The translations under genes were made by a program, and so were the position numbers. From Croceibacterium_A sp035555595 (lineage in GTDB: Bacteria > Pseudomonadota > Alphaproteobacteria > Sphingomonadales > Sphingomonadaceae), in NCBI GenBank assembly GCA_035555595.1, contig DATMGK010000037.1, positions 26,118 to 90,117 on the forward strand: a DNA stretch of 64,000 nt. The letters run 5' to 3'. Shown piece by piece: positions 28,923-36,645 of this stretch. Numbering within the stretch: the stretch's first letter is position 1; each line of letters begins with the position of its first letter. The notes under the pieces are model-generated. The model worked only from the letters and a program-made list of their open reading frames with translations. It ran no database searches and was not told where the DNA came from.

Positions 28923-29732
28923 ATGGGACTTACCCTTACCGCCATTCTGCTTGGCATCGTCGAAGGCCTGACCGAATTCATCCCGGTCTCTTCCACCGGC
29001 CACCTGATCCTCGCTTCTGAGCTGTTCGGATACAGTTCGGCGCAGTGGGCCGCGTTCAACGTGGTGATCCAGCTCGGCGCGATCCTTGCGGTCGTCGTGC
29101 AATACTGGCGCACCTTCTGGAATGCCGGCATCGGTGTGCTGACCCTGCAAGCGGATGGACTGCGCTTCGCCCGCAACATCCTCGTCGCGTTCCTGCCTTC
29201 GGCCGTGCTGGGGCTGATGCTGAAGGACTATATCGACGTGATGCTCGAAAGCCCGTCCGTGGTGGCATGGGCGCTGATCCTGGGCGGCATCGCGATCATC
29301 GGCATTGAGAAGTCCGTCACGCCCGGCAAAGATACCGGGGTGGGCGACCTGCCACTGAAAAAAGTGATCGGCGTGGGGTTCGCCCAGTGCCTGGCGATGA
29401 TCCCCGGCGTCAGCCGGTCCGGCGCGACAATCATGGGCGCGCTATCGATGGGTGTTGGCCGCAAGACCGCTGCGGAATTCTCTTTCTTCCTGGCCGTGCC
29501 GACGATGATCGGCGCCACGACGCTGGAATTGTTCGACAGCCACGAACAGCTCGCTTCCGCCGGTGGTGTCGGCTGGACGGAAATCGCGATCGGGTTCGTC
29601 GTCGCTTTCCTGGTCGCGCTTGCAGTGATCCGGGCCTTTGTCGCCTATGTCAGTCGCCATGGCTTTGCGCCCTTCGGCTGGTATCGGATCGTCATCGGCG
29701 CGGCTGCGGTTGCATGGCTGACGCTACGCTAA
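28923..29732 (+). CDS. uppP: Undecaprenyl-diphosphate phosphatase (BacA/UppP)
   Basis: 269 residues with eight predicted membrane segments. Motif 1, E-G-L-T-E-F-I-P-V-S-S-T-G-H-L, is at 15-29 and motif 2, P-G-V-S-R-S-G-A-T, near 160; both line the active site. It recycles undecaprenyl pyrophosphate for peptidoglycan and O-antigen synthesis and gives bacitracin resistance when abundant. Ordinary length and no anomalies. Confidence 0.95.
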   Translation: MGLTLTAILLGIVEGLTEFIPVSSTGHLILASELFGYSSAQWAAFNVVIQLGAILAVVVQYWRTFWNAGIGVLTLQADGLRFARNILVAFLPSAVLGLMLKDYIDVMLESPSVVAWALILGGIAIIGIEKSVTPGKDTGVGDLPLKKVIGVGFAQCLAMIPGVSRSGATIMGALSMGVGRKTAAEFSFFLAVPTMIGATTLELFDSHEQLASAGGVGWTEIAIGFVVAFLVALAVIRAFVAYVSRHGFAPFGWYRIVIGAAAVAWLTLR

Positions 29733-29790
29733 GATCTCAACCTTTCACATTTTTGCCATATTTCCGGAACCATCCGGGATCACGTTGATT

Positions 29791-29818
29791 GGAACGGGGA
29801 CGCTATAAGCGTGCGTTT
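29791..29818 (+). promoter_or_regulatory. Possible EcfG (general stress sigma) promoter
   Basis: GGAAC at 29791 and CGTTT at 29814 resemble the alphaproteobacterial EcfG -35/-10 elements. The spacer is 18 nt, one or two longer than the usual 16-17. It lies 64 nt ahead of a small lipoprotein gene, a class often stress-induced in sphingomonads. Tentative. Confidence 0.3.
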
Positions 29819-29882
29819 ACCGGGAGATAGCGGCGCGCCCTGCGCGGCTGTTCCGAAACAACAGGCAAAAGGGGACTTCCCA

Positions 29883-30137
29883 ATGAAGAAGATTGTAGCG
29901 ATCGCCGCCGCCGCCGCACTGGGCCTTGGTCTGGCCGCCTGCGACAGCGCGGCAGAGAACGCCGCGGACGATCAGGCCGATGCGATGCGTGAATCCGCTG
30001 ACGCTCAGGCTGATGCGATGGAAGCTGCCGCCGATGGCACCGCCACCGAAGAAGCGGTCGACAATCAGGCTGACGCGATGCGCGAATCCGCTGACGCAAA
30101 GGCTGACGCGGTCGAGGAATCCGGCACGCCGCAGTAA
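29883..30137 (+). CDS. Small acidic repeat-containing lipoprotein
   Basis: 84 residues. Signal peptide with lipobox G-L-A-A-C (Cys20). The mature part is extremely acidic and alanine-rich, built on two near-identical copies of a D-x-Q-A-D-A-M-R-E-S-A-D-A motif at about 29 and 60. It has no cysteine other than the anchor and is probably an extended or coiled helix at the membrane. AAAAGGGGA provides a ribosome site ahead of ATG 29883. Function unknown; the two other tiny lipoproteins at 31186-31709 are similar in style. Confidence 0.7.
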   Translation: MKKIVAIAAAAALGLGLAACDSAAENAADDQADAMRESADAQADAMEAAADGTATEEAVDNQADAMRESADAKADAVEESGTPQ

Positions 30138-30154
30138 TCGTCACGCAAGTGATG

Positions 30155-30194
30155 AAACGACCGGTCCGGCTCCGCGCTGGGCCGGTCGTTTTAT
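30155..30194. terminator. Rho-independent terminator between the lipoprotein gene and phhA
   Basis: AAACGACCGG (30155-30164) pairs perfectly with CCGGTCGTTT (30182-30191), followed by more T residues on the plus strand (TTTTATTT). The mirrored A-run makes it usable from the minus strand too, so it can serve both convergent genes. Confidence 0.85.
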
Positions 30195-30195
30195 T

Positions 30196-31134
30196 TCACA
30201 CGGGCTCCGCCCCTGACCTGCGCCCCCCGCGCAGATGATATTCCTGCGTACCGCGACTGATCACATCGTCGACGTCGATCAGGGCCGAATTGGCATAGGT
30301 AAATCCGGGGTTGAGGCTTCGGTAAAGCCGGTCGAAATCCCGCTCCACCGTCTGGTGGTAGAGGTCGGCAAAACTATCAATCACGAAATAGGTCGGCTGC
30401 AGATCGTCTATCACATAGTCCGTCCGCATCACCCGATCGACGTTCAACATGATCCGGTTCGGCGATTGACCTTCCAGCGCGAACACAGCTTCCCGCGGGC
30501 CTGACAGAATACCCGCGCCGTAGATCCGCAGATCGCCGCCTTCCCGCATCAGTCCGAACTCCACGGTATACCAGTAGAGCGCGCCAAGTGCCTTCAGCCG
30601 GTTGTACCGCATCGCCTTCCACCCGGCGCGGCCATATTCCTGCATGTAATCCGCGAATACCGGGTCGGTCAGCAAGGGCACATGGCCGAACACATCGTGG
30701 AACACGTCAGGTTCCTGTATGTAATCGAACGTCTCGCGCGTGCGGATGAAATTGCCTGCCGGGAACCTCCGGTTGGCCAGATGCCAGAAGAATACGTGAT
30801 CCGGGATCAGCATCGGCACCGGAACAACGCTCCACCCCGTCAGCGCGTCCAGTTCCTCGGAAAGCCGGCCGAATTCCGGCACGCCGCCGCGATTGAGGTG
30901 CAGCTTCTGCAATCCAGCCATGAAGGCGCCGCAGGCCCGGCCGGGAAGAATATCCATCTGCCGTTCGAACAGCGCGTTCCAGATCGCATCATCGTCCGAC
31001 GAATAGTCGCGCTGCGCCGGTTCCAGCCAATCCTCACCCACATGCGCGGGGCGGCGCAGCGGCGCGGTGAATACGCCGGGATCCACTTCGGGAAGGGCTG
31101 AAAACTCGCCCTCGATATCGGTGAACGTGGCCAT
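30196..31134 (-). CDS. phhA: Phenylalanine 4-monooxygenase
   Basis: 312 residues, monodomain bacterial PheH. It hydroxylates Phe to Tyr with tetrahydrobiopterin and Fe(II). The iron ligands are H146 and H151 in F-H-D-V-F-G-H and E192 in Y-T-V-E-F-G. P-D-H-V-F-F-W-H-L-A near 111 and G-A-G-I-L-S-G near 206 are family hallmarks. The regulatory ACT domain of animal enzymes is absent, as expected. Pterin dehydratase (phhB) and tyrosine catabolism genes are not in the window. Confidence 0.95.
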   Translation of the reverse strand: MATFTDIEGEFSALPEVDPGVFTAPLRRPAHVGEDWLEPAQRDYSSDDDAIWNALFERQMDILPGRACGAFMAGLQKLHLNRGGVPEFGRLSEELDALTGWSVVPVPMLIPDHVFFWHLANRRFPAGNFIRTRETFDYIQEPDVFHDVFGHVPLLTDPVFADYMQEYGRAGWKAMRYNRLKALGALYWYTVEFGLMREGGDLRIYGAGILSGPREAVFALEGQSPNRIMLNVDRVMRTDYVIDDLQPTYFVIDSFADLYHQTVERDFDRLYRSLNPGFTYANSALIDVDDVISRGTQEYHLRGGRRSGAEPV

Positions 31135-31185
31135 GTTATGGCTGAAACGTCCGACATGGCCGGGCAGTGCCCGGAAAACATCGCG

Positions 31186-31416
31186 TCAGGGGGTGGGCGA
31201 TGCGGTTTCGCTGGCCATCGGTGTCGCCTCAGGCGGTACTGGCCGCGTTTCGAGCATCTTCGACGCGTCATTCAATGCACGGGTTTCGCCCATTATCTCG
31301 CTGCCGGGGCCGGTATCGTCCCCCGCAGGTTCGCAACCGGCAAGCAGCAGCATGGCCGCAAATGCTACGGGCAGGGCTGTGGCCCTGCCCGCACCGTAGA
31401 ATCTGAACAGACGCAA
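31186..31416 (-). CDS. Very small putative lipoprotein
   Basis: 76 residues if the TTG at 31416 is the start. It has a basic N-terminus, a hydrophobic core and lipobox L-L-A-G-C (Cys28), then a short acidic, proline/threonine-rich tail ending in S-P-T-P. No ATG gives a full signal peptide, so the start is uncertain. The TTG is 2 nt from the stop of the upstream lipoprotein gene, suggesting co-translation with it. No recognised domain. Confidence 0.5.
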   Translation of the reverse strand: MRLFRFYGAGRATALPVAFAAMLLLAGCEPAGDDTGPGSEIMGETRALNDASKMLETRPVPPEATPMASETASPTP

Positions 31417-31418
31417 GA

Positions 31419-31709
31419 TTACTGCGCGGCGCCAGTCTGGGCAGCAGCCTCGACATCCGCCACTGCATCGAGTGCGGCGTCGGCCGCCTTCTCTGCGGTC
31501 TGGGTGGCCGCCGCCTCGGCATCGGCCGTGGCATCTTCCACCGCGTCGCTCACGTCGTCAGCCACTGGATCGGGCACACCTGCCATGGCTTCATCAGCCG
31601 GCATTTCCACGGAATCTACCATCGCATCTTCCGAAGCATCTTCTGAACTGCCGCACGCGGCCAGGGCGAAAGCGCCGGAAACGGCGGCGATCAGGGCGAA
31701 TTTCTTCAT
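31419..31709 (-). CDS. Small acidic alanine-rich lipoprotein
   Basis: 96 residues. Starts M-K-K-F-A-L-I-A-A, lipobox F-A-L-A-A-C (Cys19), then a highly acidic D/E/A-rich mature part with runs such as D-A-V-E-D-A-T-A-D-A and A-E-K-A-A-D-A-A that suggest a long amphipathic helix. Resembles in composition the lipoprotein at 29883, on the other side of phhA. GAGGTGTCCCG precedes the ATG. Function not known. Confidence 0.65.
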   Translation of the reverse strand: MKKFALIAAVSGAFALAACGSSEDASEDAMVDSVEMPADEAMAGVPDPVADDVSDAVEDATADAEAAATQTAEKAADAALDAVADVEAAAQTGAAQ

Positions 31710-31846
31710 CGGGACACCTCTTTGTCGTCGGTTCGCAGGCAGCCCTGCCTGTCGCGTCCCACCTAGCCCAGCCTCAGGCTCAAGAAAACGGCAAAACCGT
31801 GGCAGTTGCGGTTCACGCCCGTGCTTCGATCTGTCACAGCCCCGGC

Positions 31847-33631
31847 ATGGCGGCGATGGCTGAACGGATCGGGGAAGCGCGGGAACAACTGCGCCGCACG
31901 TTCGGGTTCGAACAGTTCCGCGGCGTGCAGGCGCACGTGATAGAACGGGTGCTGGCGGAGCAATCGACGCTGGCGGTCATGCCCACCGGGGCGGGGAAAT
32001 CGCTGACCTATCAGCTTCCCGCCACAATGCTTCCGGGCACTTGTGTTGTCGTTTCGCCGCTGATCGCACTGATGCACGATCAGCTCCGGTCCGCCCGGGC
32101 CAACGGCATCCGCGCCGCGACGCTGACCAGCGTTGACGAGGATCGCGCCGCCACCGTCGCCGCTTTCCGCGCGGGCGAACTGGATCTGCTCTACGTCGCG
32201 CCAGAACGGGCCAGCCAGCCCCATTTCCGCGAGCTGCTGGGACAGGCGCCGCTCGCACTGTTTGCGGTGGACGAAGCGCATTGCGTTTCGGAATGGGGTC
32301 ACGATTTCCGCCCCGACTATCGCCTGCTGCGTCCCCTGATGGATGCTTTTCCGCGGGTCCCTCGGCTGGCGCTGACGGCAACGGCGGACGCGCATACGCG
32401 GGCCGACATTCTCGACCAGCTCGGTATTCCGGCAGAGGGTTTGATCGTCGCCGGGTTCGACCGGCCCAACATCCGCTATTCCATCCGCCACCGCGATGGC
32501 GGGATGCGCCAGCTTGAACAGCTGCTGGCGGAACAGCCGGGGCCGGGCATCATCTATGCGCCGACCCGCCGCAAGGTGGAGGATCTGGCCACGAAGCTGG
32601 CTGCTGCGAGCGGGCGGCCCGTTCTGCCCTATCACGCGGGCCTCCCGCCACAGGAACGCGCCCACAATCAGGCCGCCTTCGTCGCCAGCGAAGACATGGT
32701 CATGGTCGCCACCGTCGCCTTCGGCATGGGGATCGACAAGCCGGACGTGCGCTTCGTCGCCCACGCCGGCATCCCGAAATCGATCGAGGGCTATTATCAG
32801 GAAACCGGCCGCGCCGGGCGTGACGGCGATCCCGCGGTGGCGCTGATGCTGTGGGCGGCGGGCGATTTCGCCCAGGCGCGGCAACGGTTGAGTGAAGTGG
32901 AGGAAACCCGGCAGGCGGGGGAACGGGCGCGGCTCGACGCTCTTGCCTCGCTGGTGGAAACTCCGGGATGCAGACGCGCGGTATTGCTGCGGCATTTCGG
33001 TGAGGACCCGCCAGATCGTTGCGGCAACTGCGACAATTGCCTTGAAGCGCCGGAGGTGATCGACGCCACGGAACTGGCGCGCAAACTGCTGAGCGCGGCC
33101 TACCGCACCGGGCAGAGCTTCGGCTTCGGGCATTTGCAGAAAGTGCTGACCGGCGCAGCGGACGACCGCGTGGTCCAGCGCGGGCATGATCGGCTCTCCG
33201 TTTTCGGCATCGTCAGCGGGGATGAAGCCCGCCTGCTCCAGCCCCTTGCCCGCGCGCTCCAGGCACGCGGCAGCCTGATCGCCACGGAGCACGGCGGCCT
33301 GCAACTGGGCGGTGACGCGCGCGCAATCCTGAAGGGGGAAGCCCCCGTCGCCATCGTGCAACCCCCGCCATCACGCAAGGACCGCCGCCGCCGTGAACAG
33401 GCGCCAAACCCCGTGGGCGACCCTCTGTTCGAAGCCCTGCGCGCCCTGCGCCGCGAACTGGCGAGCGAGGCGCAGGTGCCGCCCTATGTGATCTTCCACG
33501 ATGCAACCCTGCGCGAAATGGCCATGGCCCGCCCGGTCTCTCTGGCTGAACTCGGCGAAATCCCCGGCGTGGGCGCGCGCAAGCTCGACGCCTATGGCGA
33601 AGCTTTCCTGACGGTGATCCGCAACCACTGA
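31847..33631 (+). CDS. recQ: ATP-dependent DNA helicase RecQ
   Basis: 594 residues from the ATG at 31847 (another in-frame ATG at 31856). Superfamily 2 helicase: Walker A M-P-T-G-A-G-K-S at 45-52, D-E-A-H at 142-145, motif VI Q-E-T-G-R-A-G-R-D-G. The RQC zinc site has C-R-R-A-V-L-L-R-H-F-G-E plus C-G-N-C-D-N-C, and a C-terminal HRDC domain ends the protein. Unwinds forks and recombination intermediates. The open frame extends 125 codons upstream over the divergent lipoprotein genes but is not part of RecQ. Confidence 0.95.
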   Translation: MAAMAERIGEAREQLRRTFGFEQFRGVQAHVIERVLAEQSTLAVMPTGAGKSLTYQLPATMLPGTCVVVSPLIALMHDQLRSARANGIRAATLTSVDEDRAATVAAFRAGELDLLYVAPERASQPHFRELLGQAPLALFAVDEAHCVSEWGHDFRPDYRLLRPLMDAFPRVPRLALTATADAHTRADILDQLGIPAEGLIVAGFDRPNIRYSIRHRDGGMRQLEQLLAEQPGPGIIYAPTRRKVEDLATKLAAASGRPVLPYHAGLPPQERAHNQAAFVASEDMVMVATVAFGMGIDKPDVRFVAHAGIPKSIEGYYQETGRAGRDGDPAVALMLWAAGDFAQARQRLSEVEETRQAGERARLDALASLVETPGCRRAVLLRHFGEDPPDRCGNCDNCLEAPEVIDATELARKLLSAAYRTGQSFGFGHLQKVLTGAADDRVVQRGHDRLSVFGIVSGDEARLLQPLARALQARGSLIATEHGGLQLGGDARAILKGEAPVAIVQPPPSRKDRRRREQAPNPVGDPLFEALRALRRELASEAQVPPYVIFHDATLREMAMARPVSLAELGEIPGVGARKLDAYGEAFLTVIRNH

Positions 33632-33655
33632 CGCCGCAACTCACGCGCGCTTGAC

Positions 33656-33708
33656 CCCATCCCTTTTTGATATAAATATGATATCATAATTTATCGAAAG
33701 GGGATGGG
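33656..33708 (+). promoter_or_regulatory. AT-rich palindromic leader before the SPFH operon
   Basis: TATGATATCATA (33677-33688) is a perfect 12-bp palindrome inside a run of TGATAT-like repeats, the most AT-rich spot in its neighbourhood. It is flanked by CCCATCCCTTT (33656-33666) and AAAGGGGATGGG (33697-33708), an inverted repeat with one bulged G whose right arm contains the ribosome site for the SPFH gene. This could be an operator, a promoter and, if transcription starts far enough upstream, an RNA hairpin masking the ribosome site. Confidence 0.5.
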
Positions 33709-33710
33709 TG

Positions 33711-34622
33711 ATGCCCGAAACGAAATCCGCAATGCAGCGCAGCCGGGAAACACCGGCGAACACATCGAACGGTTATCTCATGCTGTTCGTATGGCTGGCG
33801 CTGATCGCGTGGACGATTTTCTCTTTCCTCTCGTTTGGCGGTGCCTCTCACAACGGCCAGCCGTTTGCGGTCTGGTTGATCGGCTGGATCGTGGGCGCAG
33901 TCCTGTTGCTGTTTATCGCGTTCGGTTTCTTCATGATCCAGCCCAACACTTCGGCGGTGATCACGCTGTTCGGCGAATATCGCGGCACGGAACGCACGCA
34001 GGGCCTGCGCTGGGTCTTGCCGTGGTTCGCGCGCAAGAAGATCTCTGTCCGCCAGCACAACATCCATTCCGATCGGGTGAAAGTGAACGACCTGCGCGGC
34101 AATCCGATAGAGGTGGCGTGCAACGTGGTCTGGCGCGTGGCCGACACGGCGCAGGCGGCGTTTGACGTGGATGATTACAAGACGTTCGTGAACATCCAGA
34201 TCGAAGCGGGGCTGCGAACGGTCGCTTCCCGCCATCCTTATGACGATATCGAGGAGAACGAGACGACGCTGCGTTCCGATGGCGAGATCGTGAACGCGGA
34301 ACTGCGCGTCGAACTGAACGAGAGGTTGTCGCATGCCGGAATCGTGGTGGACGAGGCGGGCCTGACCCATCTCGCCTATGCGCCAGAGATCGCCGGGGCG
34401 ATGCTGCGGCGTCAGCAGGCGGAAGCGGTGATCGCGGCCCGCGCAAAACTGGTCTTGGGTGCGGTAAGCATGGTGCAGATGGCGCTCGCCAAGTTGAGCG
34501 AGGAAGACGTGGTCCATCTGGACGATGAACGCCGGGCCGCGATGGTTTCCAACCTGATGGTCGTCCTGTGCGGAGAGCGTGAGGTGAACCCGGTCGTGAA
34601 CGCGGGCACGCTGTACCAGTAA
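33711..34622 (+). CDS. SPFH/band-7 (stomatin/prohibitin-like) membrane protein
   Basis: 303 residues from the ATG at 33711. Two N-terminal membrane helices (about 23-43 and 53-77) are followed by the SPFH domain: Q-P-N-T-S-A-V-I-T-L-F-G-E-Y near 77, then L-R-W-V-L-P-W, R-G-N-P-I-E-V, and a C-terminal helical region with R-R-Q-Q-A-E-A-V-I-A-A-R near 237. Such proteins form large ring assemblies or membrane microdomains. No NfeD-type partner or protease is adjacent; instead a ribbon-helix-helix gene and a small membrane protein gene follow closely. Confidence 0.85.
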   Translation: MPETKSAMQRSRETPANTSNGYLMLFVWLALIAWTIFSFLSFGGASHNGQPFAVWLIGWIVGAVLLLFIAFGFFMIQPNTSAVITLFGEYRGTERTQGLRWVLPWFARKKISVRQHNIHSDRVKVNDLRGNPIEVACNVVWRVADTAQAAFDVDDYKTFVNIQIEAGLRTVASRHPYDDIEENETTLRSDGEIVNAELRVELNERLSHAGIVVDEAGLTHLAYAPEIAGAMLRRQQAEAVIAARAKLVLGAVSMVQMALAKLSEEDVVHLDDERRAAMVSNLMVVLCGEREVNPVVNAGTLYQ

Positions 34623-34632
34623 GGGTGGCATC

Positions 34633-34836
34633 GTGGCGCAAGCGCCGAAAAAGGCTTTCCCCCTCCGGCTCGATCCCGGGCTTTACGACGCGGTCGAACG
34701 GCTGGCGGCGCAGGAACTGCGTTCCGTGAATGCGGAACTGGAAATGCTCCTGCGCGAAGCCTTGGCGAAACGGGGAATCAGGGTCGCACCGGCCGAACCA
34801 CGCAAACGCGGACGGCCGCCCAAACAGGGAGAGTGA
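34633..34836 (+). CDS. Ribbon-helix-helix (Arc/HicB-antitoxin-like) protein
   Basis: 67 residues. K-A-F-P-L-R-L-D-P-G-L-Y is the RHH beta-strand and first helix, then S-V-N-A-E-L-E-M-L-L-R-E-A is the second helix typical of Arc-like repressors. The basic tail R-K-R-G-R-P-P-K has an AT-hook-like R-G-R-P core. GTG start at 34633 preceded by AAGGGTGG. It lies 10 nt after the SPFH gene and 2 nt before the next start, with no toxin gene recognisable. Likely the regulator of this cassette. Confidence 0.75.
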   Translation: MAQAPKKAFPLRLDPGLYDAVERLAAQELRSVNAELEMLLREALAKRGIRVAPAEPRKRGRPPKQGE

Positions 34837-34838
34837 AG

Positions 34839-35102
34839 ATGCTGGAAGGAATGTCAGACAATAAACCCTGGTTCCGCCCCAAGAGCTACGGATATGGTGC
34901 CGGGCTGCCCATCGCATGGCAGGGGTGGGTGCTCTTGCTGTCCTACATGGCCGCCATCATCGGGCTGGCCGTGCTCGCCCCATACATGCACGGTGCGGAG
35001 CTGATCGGCCTGATCGCCCTCATGGTGTTCCTCACGGCGATTCTGGTAGTGATCGCCAAAGCGCGAACCAAAGGCGGATGGCGCTGGCGCAACGGCGATT
35101 GA
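34839..35102 (+). CDS. Small two-helix membrane protein of the SPFH cassette
   Basis: 87 residues from ATG 34839, which has GGGAGAG 6 nt upstream; an ATG at 34851 is an alternative. A short soluble N-terminus with K-P-W-F-R-P-K-S-Y-G-Y-G is followed by two membrane helices (about 28-47 and 53-72) and a basic tail with K-G-G-W-R-W-R. I know similar sequences as conserved hypothetical proteins but no function. Its position right after the RHH gene suggests it works with the SPFH protein in the inner membrane. Confidence 0.65.
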   Translation: MLEGMSDNKPWFRPKSYGYGAGLPIAWQGWVLLLSYMAAIIGLAVLAPYMHGAELIGLIALMVFLTAILVVIAKARTKGGWRWRNGD

Positions 35103-35124
35103 GAGTGACGGGAGGGGCTGGCCG

Positions 35125-36123
35125 ATGAAGTTCGGGGTGTTCGACCATCTGGACGACAGCGGGCTGCCGCTGCCCGAACATCTCGAAACCCGCTTGCGTC
35201 TGGCCGAAGCTTACGACCGGCTGGGCTTCCATTGCTATCACATCGCCGAACATCACGGCACGCCTTTGGGCGCCGCCCCCTCACCCGGTATCCTTCTGGC
35301 GGCATTGAGCCAGCGAACGCACCGGATATTGTTCGGACCACTGGTCTACCTGCTGCCGATCTATCACCCGCTGCGGTTGATAGAGGAAGTGGCGATGCTC
35401 GATGCGCTGTCCAACGGGCGCTTTCAGCTTGGCGTGGGACGCGGCGTCTCCTCGATAGAGCTGGGCTTCCACGGGCTGGACATGGCGGAACAGCAGGCCC
35501 GTTTCGATGAAGCGCTCGAAGTACTGCTGAAGGGTCTGTCTTCCGATCGGCTGGATCATCAGGGCCAGTTCTGGCGCTTCAACGATGTGCCGATGGCTCA
35601 GCGCCCGGTGCAACGTCCGCATCCGCCGCTATGGTATGGCGCGGGCAGCCCGGCTTCGATCCGATGGTGCGCGCATAACGCCGTCAACATGGTCACGCTG
35701 GCGCTGGGAAATCGCGCCCGGCAGGCGATGGATCTCTATCGCGCGGAATGCCCCGGTGCGGAACAGGACATGCCCCTGATCGGCATCAGCCGCCAGATCG
35801 TCGTGGCCAGCAGCGATGCGGAGGCAAAGGGGCTTGCCCGCCCCGCCTACGCCCACTGGCGCGCCAGTATGGCCCACTTGTGGGAGGATCGCGGGGTACC
35901 TTTCCCCCTCGCCGCGCATCTGCCTGAAGACTGGGACAAAGCCGAAGCGATGGGCCACGGCTGCGCCGGATCGCCCACCACAGTTCGCGCTTTCGTGGAG
36001 CGGGAAGCGGAGAACGGAATAACCTATTTCGTTTCCGCGCTGATGTTCGGCACTCTTCCACCGGATGCGGCGCTGACCTCTGCGGACTTGTTCGCAACAG
36101 AGGTCATGCCTCACTGGGCTTGA
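35125..36123 (+). CDS. LLM-class flavin-dependent oxidoreductase (luciferase-like)
   Basis: 332 residues with the bacterial luciferase-like TIM barrel. Segments: Y-H-I-A-E-H-H near 38, the P-L-R-L-I-E-E-V-A-M-L-D element near 82, and R-F-Q-L-G-V-G-R-G near 99, all typical of F420/FMN-dependent monooxygenases of this class. Substrate unknown. Follows the SPFH cassette by 22 nt with its own GGAGGGG ribosome site; whether it belongs to that operon is unclear. Confidence 0.85.
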   Translation: MKFGVFDHLDDSGLPLPEHLETRLRLAEAYDRLGFHCYHIAEHHGTPLGAAPSPGILLAALSQRTHRILFGPLVYLLPIYHPLRLIEEVAMLDALSNGRFQLGVGRGVSSIELGFHGLDMAEQQARFDEALEVLLKGLSSDRLDHQGQFWRFNDVPMAQRPVQRPHPPLWYGAGSPASIRWCAHNAVNMVTLALGNRARQAMDLYRAECPGAEQDMPLIGISRQIVVASSDAEAKGLARPAYAHWRASMAHLWEDRGVPFPLAAHLPEDWDKAEAMGHGCAGSPTTVRAFVEREAENGITYFVSALMFGTLPPDAALTSADLFATEVMPHWA

Positions 36124-36132
36124 GCGTCGGGC

Positions 36133-36645
36133 TCAGGTCTCACGCATCCGGGTCAGGCGGAATGCCGGGGCGAAAGTGACGGAGGCCGGCGGGATGTCGT
36201 GCGTGAAAGGTAGCACCTGGAAATAGTCCGCCAGTTCGCCCTCGATATGCAGCGGCGTCCCGCGAATGAAACCGAAACGGCTGTAAAGCGCCGGATCGCC
36301 GAGCAGCACCACCCCCTTGCCTCCGGAATCGCGCCAGTGCTGCGTCCCGCTTTCCACCAGCGCGCGCCCGATACCCTCGCCCTGCCGCCCCGGCTCGACG
36401 GCGATGGGGCCAAGGGTCAGCCAGCCTTCCTCACCGCTCGACAGCACTGCCGGCGAATAGGCCGCGTGGCCCACAACGGCCCCATCCAATTCTGCAACCA
36501 GCGAAAGGGTGAGGTCGCCCCCATCGCGCAGCGCCTCAATGATCTCCGGTTCCGCCCCCGCACTGTGGAGGTGATCGGCGAAGGCAGCGGCAGTTACGCG
36601 TCTGATCGCCGCTTCGTCACCCGCCTGTTCAGGCCTGATCTTCAT
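36133..36645 (-). CDS. GNAT N-acetyltransferase (YhbS-like)
   Basis: 170 residues. Acetyl-CoA loop R-Q-G-E-G-I-G-R-A-L at about 86-95, preceded by the beta4 strand L-T-L-G-P-I-A-V. The C-terminal G-D-P-A-L-Y-S-R-F-G-F motif is that of the YhbS/COG3153 group. Acceptor unknown. Its start overlaps the ribA stop by 4 nt (36642-36645), so it is the last gene of a xth-ribA-GNAT run on the minus strand. Confidence 0.85.
   Translation of the reverse strand: MKIRPEQAGDEAAIRRVTAAAFADHLHSAGAEPEIIEALRDGGDLTLSLVAELDGAVVGHAAYSPAVLSSGEEGWLTLGPIAVEPGRQGEGIGRALVESGTQHWRDSGGKGVVLLGDPALYSRFGFIRGTPLHIEGELADYFQVLPFTHDIPPASVTFAPAFRLTRMRET

Noticed and set aside
31472..31846. 125-codon upstream extension of recQ
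   Set aside because: Covers divergent lipoprotein genes and their signal peptides; RecQ starts normally at 31847.
31763..33361. 532-codon open frame opposite recQ
   Set aside because: Antisense shadow of RecQ, no motifs, His/Arg/Gln-rich.
34633..35102. Classical toxin-antitoxin pair
   Set aside because: The RHH protein is antitoxin-like, but no HicA, RelE, ParE or PIN-type toxin is present; the partner is a membrane protein, so I report it only as a cassette.
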